Origin: Molossus alvarezi | Lineage: Eukaryota; Chordata; Mammalia; Chiroptera; Molossidae | Assembly: GCA_037176705.1 (NCBI GenBank) | Contig: CM073905.1 | Location: 30,598,986-30,662,985, forward strand | DNA: 64,000 nucleotides | Direction: 5' to 3' | Part shown: positions 22,372 through 33,439 of the stretch, one piece after another | Numbering within the stretch: the stretch's first letter is position 1 | Layout: every line of letters begins with the position of its first letter | Made by a program: the position numbers and the translations under genes | The notes under the pieces: model-generated | The model's input: only the letters and a program-made list of their open reading frames with translations | Told to the model about the DNA's origin: nothing | Database searches by the model: none

Positions 22372-22404
22372 AAGACAAATAAGGCCAATGACTGCACATC
22401 ATCT

Positions 22405-22985
22405 ATGATTTTTTTTTTTACATTTGTTTATTATGGTAAAATGTACTTAATTACAATTTTAACCAGTTTTAAAGCATATAATTCAGTGACATTAAATTCA
22501 TTCACAGTGTTGTGCAATGATCACCTCTATCTAGTAAAAAAAAAAAAACCTCTTCATCACCACAAATAAAACCTCATACCTATTAAACACTCACTCCCCT
22601 TCCCTCCTCCCACCCGCCCCTGGCAACTACCAATCTGCCTTCTATCTCTATGGATTTACCTGTTCTGAATATTTTCTATAAGTAGGATCATTCAATATTC
22701 TCATTTCATGACTGACTACTTAGCATAGTTTTCCAGGTTCATCCATGTTGTAGCATGTTGGCATGTAGCAGTACTTCGTTCCTTTTTATGGCTGCATAGT
22801 ATTCCATGGTACGGCTAGACCACATCTTATTTATCCATTCTTCTGTTGATGGGCCTCTGGGTTCTTTCCACTGTTCGGCTATTGCAGATACTGCTTCTGG
22901 GAACATGTGTGTCCAAGGAGTTGTTTTTGGGGTGCATACTTAGCAGTGAAACTGCGGAGTCCTTGCTGATTCTGTGTTTACCTTT
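22405..22985 (-). mobile_element. Old L1 (L1M) 3' fragment, antisense
   Basis: TAAAGCATATAATTCAGTGA, GTGTTGTGCAATGATCACCT, CCTGGCAACTACCAATCTGC, GGCTGCATAGTATTCCATGG and TTATCCATTCTTCTGTTGAT. Confidence 0.9.
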
Positions 22986-23329
22986 TCGAGGAGCCATCGT
23001 CCAGCCTTTGTGTCGTGCTTGCTTTTCCTGTTTCACAGGATGCTCGGGGAGGGGGGGGCAGGAGCTGCCTTGGCTGTGCTGTCTGTGTTCCCAGCCTGTG
23101 GTTCTGAGCTTGACACACAGTAGGCACTCAGAAAACTCTGGGCAAACGAGTGTGCTTCGGCTGATCTCCCTGCTCGGGGCGATTCCTGCGTGCTCCGGGG
23201 GCTGAACGGCAGATCTGCGACTCCATCGGCAGCCAGGCTGGACTGGAGATTTGCAGGGAGGTCAACTGAGCCCTAGAAACTCGTCTTCCTTAAGCCGTTT
23301 GTTAAGGGGAAGCAGAGGGAGCTCCCACC

Positions 23330-23535
23330 GCGCGGGCCCTGACCATGTTCCTGGCATCTGATGCCCTATGTCTGTCCTCACACCTGCTCTGGCACTAGGT
23401 ATTACTGGCTCCACTTTCCAGCTGAGGAAACAGGCTGGGTGGGGGGAGGTGAAGGGCACGTACCTGGTAAGCGGCAGAGCTGGGTTTTGAACCCAGGTCT
23501 GTTTGGTGCCTAAGGCCATGCTCTATCCTGTGGGT
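23330..23535 (-). mobile_element. MIR
   Basis: CACTTTCCAGCTGAGGAAAC, GCGGCAGAGCTGGGTTTTGA, ACCCAGGTCTGTTTGGTGCC, TAAGGCCATGCTCTATCC. Confidence 0.78.
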
Positions 23536-23639
23536 AGAGAGCTGCACTGGACACTCTCAGGAATGGAACACGGGTCCAGAAGTGTCCAGGGCAGCTTACG
23601 TCCCTCCCACGTTTCGTCCAAAGTGATGAGTCTGATGGT

Positions 23640-23875
23640 GATGGTGACGAGGACAATGACCTGGTCCTACTATGCACCTGACACGGTGCTGAGTGATGTC
23701 CTTACACCTTCTCATTTAGTCCTTACCCACCACTTCCCTGGCAGGTATGATTCTCCCCAATTTACAGACAGGTAAGCTGAGGCTCACGGTCCCTTGCTCA
23801 CAAATGCCCAGCTGGTAAGAGCAGAGCTGGTACCGAAACACGGGCTTCCGACCCCAGCCTCCATGCATCCCGCCC
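23640..23875 (-). mobile_element. MIR
   Basis: ACCTGACACGGTGCTGAGTG, CTTCTCATTTAGTCCTTACC, CCCAATTTACAGACAGGTAA, GCTGGTAAGAGCAGAGCTGG. Confidence 0.85.
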
Positions 23876-25264
23876 CATGGCCTCCCGCCCGCAAGCTGGA
23901 GTGACCTCCTTCCTGCCTCTGGGGGCCACGTGTCCTTCTCCGGGCACCAGCGGCGTCGCTGAAGGTTCTGTGCTGCTCCCGGAGCGTTGCCTGTGCTGAC
24001 AAGGAGGCAAGGTTGGGTGACGTCACGAGAGGGGTGACGATGCCGACATGTGGGGCTTCACCTGTTTTCTGAAAAGACTAGAGGTCTTCAAACCCTGTGC
24101 CCACAGCCCCTGGAGTGGATGGGGACACACACACAGCCCCCCTTCAGCTTTCAAAGGCTGGAGAGCAATGAGTGGGTGTCCCTTGGTGATGCCAGTCAGG
24201 GCGCTACTCCCGGGGCATTGCTCTGACGAGGAAGGACACGTGATGCCAGCTTAGAGGAAGGCATGGCCGCGGAGTCTGGGTGGTCGCTGGCGCTGGAAGC
24301 TGGCGCCTTGCTGAGGCTCCGGGAGAAGGTCAGACAGCGTGGGCTCTGCTACCTCGTCCCCGTCTGAGCTACCTCCCGGCAGACGCTCCCGTGCAAGGCC
24401 ACCATCATCACCAGCCGTGAGAATGGTGGAGGAGCTGACCACCCCCGCCCGCCTTAGTTAAAGTTGGTGTGTGTTTCCATTCCCTTTAAGGTGACCATCA
24501 CGGCGTGTGTGTGTGTGCGTGTGCGTGGGCACGTGCCTGATGCAACCCAGCATGGGCCCTGGCGCCTTCACTTCCAAGACACCTGGTTATTTTTAGGAAT
24601 GACGCGCCCGACATCAAAATAACTGGTTATTTTTGCGAGCACTGGTCACATGATGACATATTCCAGCTTTGGAGAAATAGTGGCCAGGCAGCCTCAGGAC
24701 AGGCAGAGGGAGCAGAGGGAGTCAGACCCTGGACGAAGCCTGGGGACCCAGGGCCGAGGGTCCAGCCGGGAGAGGCTGCTGGTCTGATTTAAGTGGCTGG
24801 GATCCCTAATAACAGCAACCGGGGTTGAGGTTTCGCTGAGCTGGGCACAGTGCCAGCACGCTCCCCATGGGTCCCGTTGTTTTGCAGGGATCTTCTGAGA
24901 GAGGGGCGTCCACGCCCGCTCTGCAGGGGTGGATGTTGGGGCACAGAAGCTGAGCATTCTGACAGGTGGTGCACGGAGCGTCACCGGCTCTGTCCAGAGC
25001 GTCTTGTCCTCCCTGGTCTTACTGCGGGACGTCAGGACCGTCCCTTTGATGAGCTCCACGCTTTATACAGGGATCACTTATTGCAGACTTCGAGTGTGCA
25101 GGTTATTGTTTGGGGTTGAGAGCATCACTGAGAGAGCTGGAAAAGGCCTTTCTGGTCCACGGATAACCAGAGAGCAGCTCATCAGGGAGACACAATGTTG
25201 CATCGCGCTCCAGGCGTCTGGGAGGTGCACTGGGGCTGGGGGGTCTTGAGATTTTTTTTAAAAA

Positions 25265-25661
25265 ATTTCATTTTTATTTTTTTTATTTTAGAGGGGGAGG
25301 GAGAGAAACAGTGATTTGTTGTTTTGCTTATTTACGATTCATTATTGATTCTTTTTAAAAATATGTTTTTATTGATTTTAGAGAGAAAGAAGGGAGAGAG
25401 AAAGAGAGAGAGATACATCGATATGAGATAGAAACATCGATTGGCTACCTCCTGCCCGCCCCCACTGGGGATCGAGCCGGCAACCTGGGCATGTGCCCTG
25501 ACCGGGAATTGAACTGGCCCCCTCTCCATCCATGGGACGATGCTCAACCAACTGAGCCACACTGGTCAGGGCCATTGGTTGATTCTTGTATGTGCCCTGA
25601 CCGGGGATTGAACCTGCATATAGGGACGATGCTCTAACCAGTTGAGCTCCCCGGCCAGGAC
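25265..25661 (-). mobile_element. Older VES-like SINE, split by a younger one
   Basis: 25265-25352 holds the tail (TTAGAGGGGGAGGGAGAGAA, CAGTGATTTGTTGTT) and 25572-25661 the head (TGCCCTGACCGGGGATTGAA, ATGCTCTAACCAGTTGAGCT). The insert at 25353-25571 divides it. Confidence 0.85.
25353..25571 (-). mobile_element. VES SINE nested in another SINE
   Basis: Second-subfamily copy; flanks CATTATTGATTCTT and CATTGGTTGATTCTT are the slightly diverged TSD taken from the host SINE. Confidence 0.9.
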
Positions 25662-25779
25662 TGGGGGTCTGGCCTTCCAGGCTTCCTTTCTTCAGCCTCC
25701 TCCACATTTTATCGGTCACATGTCCTGTCCAAATGGTCCTCAGCTTGAGAAACGTCACTCTGTCCTCTCAGCCTGGCTA

Positions 25780-26235
25780 GTCTCTCCACCCTAGTCTCTC
25801 TGCTGGGTTTGTACGTTGGTCTCTAAAATGATTTTCCTGCCCTGGCCGGTTTGGCTCAGTGGTTAGAGCGTCAGCCTGCGGTCCAGAGAGACTCGGGTTC
25901 AGTTCCCGCTAAGGACATGTACCTCGGTTGCAGTTTGTCCCCGGCCCTGGTTGGGTCGTGCGGGTGGCAGCCACTCGATGTGTCCCTTTCACGTCGATGT
26001 TTCTCTCTCTCTCTCTCTTCCTCCCTTTCCCTCCCAGTCTATCTGAACAAAAAAATGGAAAAATGTCCTTGGGTGAGGATAAAAAATAATAATAATAAAA
26101 AGAAAAAAATAAAATGATTTTCCTGCTTGTCAAGCCTGCCCTCCCACCCCCTTCCACTAAGAGCCAGAGTGATCTTTCTAGAAAGTACTTCTGATCATGT
26201 CTCACCTTGGCTGACATCTCCACAGTGTCCCAGTC
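25780..26235 (+). mobile_element. L2 fragment split by a SINE
   Basis: CTCTCCACCCTAGTCTCTCT before and AGAGCCAGAGTGATCTTTCT, CTGATCATGTCTCACCTTGG after 25840-26109. Confidence 0.7.
25824..26125 (+). mobile_element. VES SINE with 16-bp TSD
   Basis: Body 25840-26109; TAAAATGATTTTCCTG at 25824-25839 and 26110-26125, perfect. Tail ends in (AAT)n/A-rich. Among the youngest-looking copies. Confidence 0.96.
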
Positions 26236-26269
26236 ACACTGAGCTGGTTTTCTGTTTTGTTGTGGTTTT

Positions 26270-27310
26270 TGCCACTCATTCAGTTACTTAGTAGATATTT
26301 GAGGGCCTACTATGTGCCAAGCCTAGTTCTAGGTGGGAGAGCAGTAAACTAGAGTTCTTTTTTTTTTTTTTAAGAAAATATATTTTTATTGATTTTTTAG
26401 AGAGAGAGAGAGCGAAGCATTGATGTGAGAGAGGAACATCAGTCAGCTACCTCCTGGGGTTGAGCCCGCAACCTGGGCATGTGCCCTGATCAGGAATTGA
26501 ACCTCTCAGTCCATGGGACGATGATCAAGCCGCTGAGCCACACCGGCCGGGCAGAGTTCTTTTATGGAGCGTATGTTGCAGTTGAGGAAGACAGATAGTA
26601 GGTGAATAAACCAGAAAATATCAGAGAATGACTCGGTGTTGTGAAGAAAATACAAGTGTGACATAATGGTGATCGGGAGGAGAGGGGAGGCCTCCCTGAA
26701 AAGGTCCCATGTAAGCTAATGACCTGCGTGACAAGGAGCCAGCTCTTTCTAAATAGGGAAGAGCAAGTGCAAAGGCCCTGAGGTGAGTTAGAAAGAAGGA
26801 AGCCCCACATGGCAGGAGATGAGAGGGTGGAGGAAGAGGGAGGAGGATGGGGAAGGAGACACATGGGCTGTGCCCTGACTAGGGAGGGGCTTGGAGGCAC
26901 CAGGAAGGAATTTGGATTCTGAGAGTAATAGGGAGCCATTGAGGTTAACAGTAGGGGAGTGAGGGTAGGGTTATATGATTGTGCCAGATCAGTCGTCCCT
27001 GCAGAATGGGTTGAATAGGAGCTGGACGGAGGGCAGGGAGACCAGCCAGGAAGCCGCTGTAGTTGTCCAGGTGTGAGATGACGGTGCTTGGACTGGGCAA
27101 CGGCAGTGGTGATGGAGAGAGGAGGTGAACTCGGGATGTGTATGGGGGTCGCGTGGAGAAGTCTCGCTGTGGGTGGGAGGGAAAAGGGTGCATCTAGGAT
27201 GACCCCTTGGCTTTGGCCCCAAGCCGCTGAGTGGGTGGTAGTGCCGTGTATACATTGGGAAGTCGTGGGAAGGTGATGGGGGTCCGGGGGTGACGGTGGC
27301 GTCACCCAGG
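26270..27310 (-). mobile_element. L2, long antisense fragment
   Basis: GGCCTACTATGTGCCAAGCC, CCCTGAAAAGGTCCC, AGAGCAAGTGCAAAGGCCCT, GGGAGCCATTGAGGTTAACA, GGGAGACCAGCCAGGAAGCC, TGTAGTTGTCCAGGTGTGAG. SINE at 26362-26552 interrupts it. The 247-residue open frame on the minus strand is not an intact L2 protein. Confidence 0.85.
26351..26563 (-). mobile_element. VES SINE, internally shortened
   Basis: Body about 26362-26552, TSD AGAGTTCTTTT on both sides. A piece is missing between CTACCTCCTG and GGGTTGAGCC compared with its neighbours. Confidence 0.9.
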
Positions 27311-27469
27311 GCTCTGCTTGAAGCGCATGTCTTCCCCTCTAAGATGTAGCTAAGACATCGTCTGCGCCCACAAACCCCATCTGAACTGCCAGATGTCCCA
27401 CGTGTCGGCGTGCGGACAAGGCGTTGCTCCTTTTATGATAATTGTCTGTCTGTGTGACTTTGCTGTGAC

Positions 27470-27560
27470 CCCAGCAGGGATGGGCACCTTGTCTGTCCTG
27501 TTCACTGCTGTATCTCCAGGTACCTGACACTTAGAAGCTCTTTGTTCTGAAACTGAACAG
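27470..27560 (+). mobile_element. L2 3' end
   Basis: ACCTTGTCTGTCCTGTTCAC, TGCTGTATCTCCAGGTACCT, GACACTTAGAAGCTC. Confidence 0.72.
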
Positions 27561-27624
27561 AATTGATTACAGGAGGAATCAGCAGAGGGGTGGGGGAGGA
27601 GGAGGCGCAGGAGGAGAGTTGTGT

Positions 27625-27860
27625 AGTAGAAAGAGTTCCAAACGTGGGCTCAAGTGATCTGGTTCGTACTTCGGCTCTGCCTCTTCCTGCTGTATAATCT
27701 TGGCTAACCTACTCCGCCTCTCTGAGCCTCAGTTTCGCCATCAGTAAACAGAAAATCGTGGTAAGGTTGCCTGGTAAGGTTGCTGTAGTGCATAAATGAG
27801 ACAGCGAGGATGGAAACATCTAGACGCTGTCTGCGGAAAAATAAGCACGTGTTGACTTAG
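27625..27860 (+). mobile_element. MIR
   Basis: TTCGGCTCTGCCTCTTCCTG, CTCCGCCTCTCTGAGCCTCA, GTTTCGCCATCAGTAAACAG and TGCATAAATGAGACAGCGAG. Confidence 0.85.
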
Positions 27861-28142
27861 AATCTGAAAGGTTTGAGCAGGGCTGGCCGAAATCAGCTTC
27901 CTCCAGTGATGTCACCTGGGTTTTCTCTGGTCACAGTGACTAGCAGGGAGCGCTGCAGACTGCATGTACACCACCAAGGATCAGATTCTTGTGCCTTCCC
28001 TCTCCATCTCCCGGTTGTAGAATGAGAAGAAAGAGGTCAGAAGCATCAAAGCTAGCCGGTGGATTCACCGTGAGATGCACGGCGCTTGCCGACTCCACGT
28101 TGCTTGAAACACCAAAAGGTCTTAATCTCAAAGTCTAGACAA

Positions 28143-28305
28143 ATGGTTTTCCAAGTGGGATCCTTGAGCCAGCAGCATCAGCACCCCCTAGGGACCCGGA
28201 GATGCAAAATCTCGGATCCCACCCCAGACGAGCCTTGAGGATGGGCCCCACAATCGGTGTTTTAACAAGCCCTCTGCAGAATTTAGAGACATCCTCAACT
28301 TTGAG
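28143..28305 (+). mobile_element. MER5A (hAT-Charlie)
   Basis: GAGCCAGCAGCATCAGCACC, GATCCCACCCCAGACGAGCC and TCGGTGTTTTAACAAGCCCT are near-consensus. Confidence 0.85.
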
Positions 28306-28394
28306 ATCTCTTGCTCTACAGCTTCCAGCCTCCATTGCTTTCTTCCCTTCACTGTAGAGAGGACCAGAAAGTTCAAGTTGAGACGGTCAGAATG

Positions 28395-28590
28395 ATCTTT
28401 TTTTAGTCCAGGTTGTTTGAAATGTGTTCTGTAGACTATCTGTAGATGTTAGCTGAACGTCAGTGGTGGAAGTTCGGTATTTTGAGAAAGGCTGGGTTTC
28501 ATAGAACTCACATCCTATTCTGCAGGACTTGTCAGAGCCTTTACTATCCAGTGTGATTTTGTGGAATCTCCAGTGGAGGGGTATAGTGTG
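28395..28590 (+). mobile_element. Unassigned MER-type repeat, also at 15900-16075
   Basis: GCAGGACTTGTCAGAGCCTT is shared word-for-word with 15993-16012 and GGAATCTCCA-type text follows in both. The rest is diverged. I take it as one old DNA-transposon family, not named. Confidence 0.55.
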
Positions 28591-29254
28591 CAGTTTTTCT
28601 CAACTTTCCTTTCAGGACTCATCTTCCATGGCAGACAGTTTGGGAAACAGATCCAGTCCAGTCTCTTATCAAGCGGACAATCCTGTCTATACATTTCTGG
28701 TTATTCATCTTTTCCTTTAAAGTGTCTAGACACAGGGAGTTGTTGGTAACGATGCGTTTTCCTTGAATTTCCTTCTGCTGGTTTTAGCTCTGACCCCCGG
28801 ACCCAAACGAGGAAAAATCTGATTTCCTTTCTGCCTGACTGCAGCGGAGGGACAGCTGTCTCTTCTCGGTCTCCTGTCCAGGTCCCATCTATAGATATGG
28901 TCTGACTTCTGTAGTTAGTGAAGTCCTTGGAGACTGATTTTTTAAAATGGCTTCTTTCCTGGAGGCGATTGCAGAGAATATACGTTTATCTTAGAGCCGA
29001 CGGCTGCTTCAAGCATCTTCTGCTGTAGTTTATCCTCATGTCTCCGATCAGGGCAGGTAATGGTCCAACCTGTGAATGAAGATCTGGGGAGACCATATGT
29101 TTCTCTTTAGTCTGCCTTGGTGACGTCCAGCAGTTCTGCTCATCAGAAAGCTCCTTCTGCACCTAACCACGCGGTTCACCGACCCTTCCATTCCTACACC
29201 ACGTTTGCACTTTACTTTGACCAGTGAGCCAATCGCTTGACTTCCTCTCTCTCA

Positions 29255-29540
29255 TTCATTCATTTCTTCATTCATTCCAACATCTCTGGGTGCCGCTCTG
29301 TGCTGGGCACCCACCAGGGGCTACAGAGCCCAGGCTGAACAAGACCAATTTGATCCGCACAGACCTTGCAGTCTACAGGGAGGGAGGAGAGCGATGATAA
29401 AATGAAGAAAACATATAAATACACATTTTAACTTTGTGCTATGTGGGAAGGCAGTGACGCAGAATAACAGGCAGTGAGGACCAACCCAGGTAAGGCAGTC
29501 AGAGGAGGATGCTTGTTGCTGGAGCCCAGAGCTGATGTCC
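29255..29540 (-). mobile_element. L2 fragment
   Basis: CATTCATTCCAACATCTCTG, CTCTGTGCTGGGCACCCACC, CAGACCTTGCAGTCTACAGG, TTTGTGCTATGTGGGAAGGC. Confidence 0.7.
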
Positions 29541-30444
29541 ATAAGTATAACCCACTCATTTTGGTTTCTTAACTTTATTTGAATGTTTATATCATTACAG
29601 TCAGCCTTAGTATAAAGACCCAGAGGGCGGGGACTGGGTTTGCATACTGTGCTTAGGATAAAGACATAGGCATTGAGGTTGCTATTTAGGAAGACCCGGG
29701 TGTCCTCTGTGGGAAAGCAAGGCACAAGCCGTTATTATTATTACTTTAACTCTCAGCGTAACTACAGCAAACACGATGTTATCATTTATTAAGAGTCGAC
29801 TTTGGTCTGAGTTCTCACCCTTTGTCCTTTACGTTGTGGCTGTCCTGTGTGTTAATAAACACCGGCATCATTTGGGCGCATCTCCTGGACATTTGGAGTA
29901 TTTGTTGTGGGATCTGGGGTGTCCTTTGGAGAATATTGATTTTTGCTTGTTTGTTTTGTTTTGGTTTCTGAAGCCATCTGTCTGGTTCGGCTCCAGCTGC
30001 ACATTTGTCTCGCCTTCTGTGGGGGGCAGTCCCGTGCGGATCGCTTGTCAAAATGTTCACTGTGCCTCTTGGGGTTTGTTCAAAGCACGTGCAGCAGTTC
30101 ACACACAGAATTAGGGACCCCCGTTCTCCAGCTGTTTTCTGTAGGGGATCGTTTGCCCATTCTCTGGTCCCCAGGGGCTCCTTTCTCCTGTTCTTCTGGC
30201 CAAAAAGATGGGTTGGGAGTCAACTGGAGATTAGCCTCCTGCCCCGTTGCACAGTCTGAAGGTCTGATCCGGTCCTTGGGGTGAAATGGTGAGAGAAAAG
30301 AGAGAAAAACCCCATAGGTCCCCCTGGCATGGTCCACACCACATTGGCCCCTCCCCCAGTTCCTCTGTGCAGGGGGTGCGTGTTCTCCCGGGACCCTGGG
30401 AGCCAGTGCAGTTTCTGTCTGCGAGTGCAGCCCTACGCTGGGTG

Positions 30445-31025
30445 GAGGCACTGCTGCTGGGAACGTACCCTGGCTCCGCCGCCGCGGAAAACAGTTTGGT
30501 GGTTTCTCGGAAGGTTAAACACAGAAAGAGCATGTGACCCAGCAAGTCCACTTGTAGGTACACACCCCGAAGAATCGAAAACGGTTGTTCGAACATATAC
30601 TCGCATGCAAACGTTCATAATATCCCAAAGGTGGGAACAACCTAAATGTCCACGGGCTGATGAGTGGATAAACACGCGAGCTAGCTGTAACGAGGAACCG
30701 GATTCAGATACACGTGGCAACGTGGACGAACCTGCAAAACACTTCGCGAGGTAAAAGAGCCAGACAGGAAAGACCACGTGTGTGGTTCCACTTGTGTGAA
30801 CTGCCCAGAGTGGGTGAATCCGCGGAGACAGAGACACGTAGTGGTCGCTGGGAGGGACGAGGGAGTGAGAGATGGCTGCTTAGGAGGGATGGGTTTTCCT
30901 TGGGGGCTGATGGAAATATTTTGAAAGTGATAGAGACAACATTGCAAATGTGCCAAATGACACAGAATTCCTCACTTTAAAATGGTTAACATGAATTTCA
31001 TCCCAATAAAATATAAGTTAGGAAA
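30445..31025 (+). mobile_element. Old L1 (L1M) 3' end, sense
   Basis: CATGTGACCCAGCAAGTCCA, CCTAAATGTCCACGGGCTGA, TGAGTGGATAAACACG, GTGGTTCCACTTGTGTGAAC, AGACAGAGACACGTAGTGG and ATTTCATCCCAATAAAATAT in L1 sense order. Confidence 0.9.
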
Positions 31026-31540
31026 AAAGAGCTTTGTTAAAATGGAAAAGCTACCCTAGCGTTAGAGCCTGAATGTTAATCTGGCCAGAACTCCTGGTGG
31101 GGAGTAAACTGGCCAATGCCGCAGAGAGCAGGACCCGGGAGCATTGCCGGATCAGAACCCCGACTCCCCTACGACTGACCTGCGAAGACCGGGGTCAGTA
31201 CATTTGTTTGGTTCTGTTTGGGACAGGGACAATGCCCAGTGGGTCCCCCGGTCTGGCTGGATGCCAGGCTCATCAGTGAGGTCTTAGATTAAGATTATTG
31301 CCAATGTTGAATTGCTTTGACAATTGCGTGTTTTTCATCTGTCCTTATTTGCTTCTTTCTGCAAGTCCTACAAACTAGAAACTTGAAAATTCTTCCTGGA
31401 TTTCAGATTTCACCCTTTCAGGGATAGTGGCTAAAACGAGTGTCGTATTTGACTTTTGCAGGGTCAGAAGGCATGGTTTTGGTGTTGATCTGAAACGTCT
31501 GGGTAAGGGTTCAGCCTTTTAAGGGCCTGGAGGGAGTTGG

Positions 31541-31650
31541 GAATGTGTCTCTCTCACATCATTGTTTCTCTCTCCCTCTCCCTCCCTCTCTATCTGAAAA
31601 TCAATGGAAAAATATCCTCGGGTGAAGATTAAAAATAATAATAATAATGA
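31541..31650 (+). mobile_element. VES SINE 3' fragment
   Basis: GTGTCTCTCTCACATCATTG, (CT)n, ATCCTCGGGTGAAGATTAAA, (AAT)n. The tRNA head is missing. Confidence 0.8.
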
Positions 31651-31673
31651 TTGTTCTTGCTACTATTTCTTGC

Positions 31674-31845
31674 GTCACCAGTGACTCCAGTCAAACATTT
31701 TCAACCAGCTCCGAAAAGTCCTGTTTCTTGTCGCAACGCTGGGAGGATTAAAAACTTGCCTTTTTGGTTCCGTCAATGACATCAGTCTAACATCGTCAAC
31801 CAGCGTCTGAAAGTTCTCTTCCTCCCTGAAAGTTCGGAGGATTGC
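31674..31845. repeat. Diverged ~100-bp tandem duplication
   Basis: CGTCACCAGTGACTCCAGTC...GGGAGGATT (31674-31748) and CGTCAATGACATCAGTCTAA...CGGAGGATT (about 31774-31845) align along their length, sharing TCAACCAGC and GGAGGATT anchors. No transposon recognised. Confidence 0.65.
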
Positions 31846-32596
31846 ACCGGCAGGCGCTTTGAAATATTCACCAAAGCTACAGGCAGGGGCCGTTCTAGAA
31901 GGGGCGTCTCCTTCCAGTCTTGTCTCTGCAGGGCGGAAACATGGGCACCAACGCTGCTCTGAAACCCACATGGCCTCGAAGCCACGCGTGTGGCTGCTTG
32001 TAACATTTTAATGGGAAGGGACGAAGAAGTTAGACAGCCGCCTAGACTTTGTGAAATCATTTTCTCCCTTGAAAACACCTTTTATTGCTCTCAGTGCCTT
32101 ATCAGAGCATGTCAGAAGGAAAGCCCCCGCACCTCGAAATGTCTTTAATCAATCCGCAGACCTTTCGCGTCCTGCAATCTGTTCCCTTCTCCCCGCCCAT
32201 CCCGGGACTCGAAATAAAATGGTTTTCCAGAACGGGTGACAAGGCAGCAAGGGTTACGATTAATAACCCCCGGAGCACCTTGGTACACACCTTCCCTATT
32301 TAAAATGAAAAATCACCCTTCCTTTCTGACTTTATTAAAAGGGGATCAAAGGCGCAGGGGAAGAGCTGATACAATGCAGACCGTGCGCGGTCGCCGGGAT
32401 GATGGAATGTGGCTCTTCGCCCCTTCATCCCAGACTTCTGGTTTTGAACTGGGGGCGTGGAGAGAAGAGGGTGTGATGGAGGTGGGGGTTTGGCAGGGGT
32501 AACGCTTTTCTTCCTCTCTGTTCATCTCTCAGACTTTGAAACCACTTCAGGACGGGGTTACTTGGGGGCAACTCAGTGCTTTGAATCCAGTGGAGG

Positions 32597-32975
32597 GGTG
32601 TGTGTGTGTGTGTGAGTGTGAGAGAGAGAGAGAGTGTGTGTGTGAGTGTGAGAGAGTGTGAGTGAGTGTGTGAGAGGGTGTGGTGTGTGTGCATGTGTGT
32701 ATGTGTGAGTGTGTGTGAGAGGGTGTGCGTGCGTGTGCATGTGTGAGAGTGTATGACAGAGTGTGTGTATGAGAGTGTGTGTGAGGGTGTGTTGTGTGCG
32801 TGCATGTGTGAGAGTATGTGTGAGGGTGTGTGTGTGAGGGTGTGTGTGGTGTGTGAGTGTGTGTGAGCATGACTGTATAAGTGTGTGAATGTGTGTGTGA
32901 GAGAGAATATGTGTGAGAGAGTGTGTGTGTGTGAGTGGTGTGAGTGTGTGTGAATGTGAGTGTGTGTGTGAAGGA
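32597..32975. repeat. Complex TG/GA-rich simple repeat
   Basis: Mixtures of (GT)n, GTGTGAGA and (GA)n for about 380 bp. Long minus-strand open frames rich in His, Thr and Ser are artefacts of it. Confidence 0.97.
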
Positions 32976-33065
32976 ACTGTAGGTGAGGGGGCAGTGGGTG
33001 CCACCTTACCTATAGGTGACTACTGTCTGAGGGATGTTAGCCCAGCCCTATCACTCATCACATTT

Positions 33066-33102
33066 ATAAAGGTTTTTTGAAAAATAAGTTTTCATTAATT
33101 TT

Positions 33103-33133
<31 letters not shown>

Positions 33134-33284
33134 TGTGAGAGAGAGACATTGATCGGTTGCCTCCCATATGCACCCCAACCCGGGATGGAACCCGCAGCCT
33201 GGGTGCGCCCTGACTGGGACTCAAACCAGTGACCTTTCAGTGCACCAGACGATGCTCAGCCTGCGGAGCTACCTGGCCAGGGCA
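33066..33284 (-). mobile_element. VES SINE
   Basis: Second-subfamily copy: (GA)n, GACATTGATCGGTTGCCTCC, and head AGCTACCTGGCCAGGGC (antisense). Fairly diverged. Confidence 0.87.
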
Positions 33285-33439
33285 GCAGCTCATTTATGAA
33301 CTGAACCAATAGCATCCGCTTCACAGGGCTGGGCAGGTGAGCGCGCAGCCCCTGAGCGGTCTGGCGGGTGCCCTCCCCTCGCTGACTTCTGTTTCCTGGC
33401 TCCCCAGTCGGCGGTCAGTCCGTGCTGTCGACTCCTGGC

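Noticed and set aside
26562..27305. 247-residue minus-strand frame in the L2 segment
   Set aside because: Lies in the L2 3' non-coding region in antisense; no endonuclease or reverse-transcriptase motif visible.
32425..33004. Minus-strand HTHT/THSH-rich frames
   Set aside because: Translation of TG/GA simple repeat.
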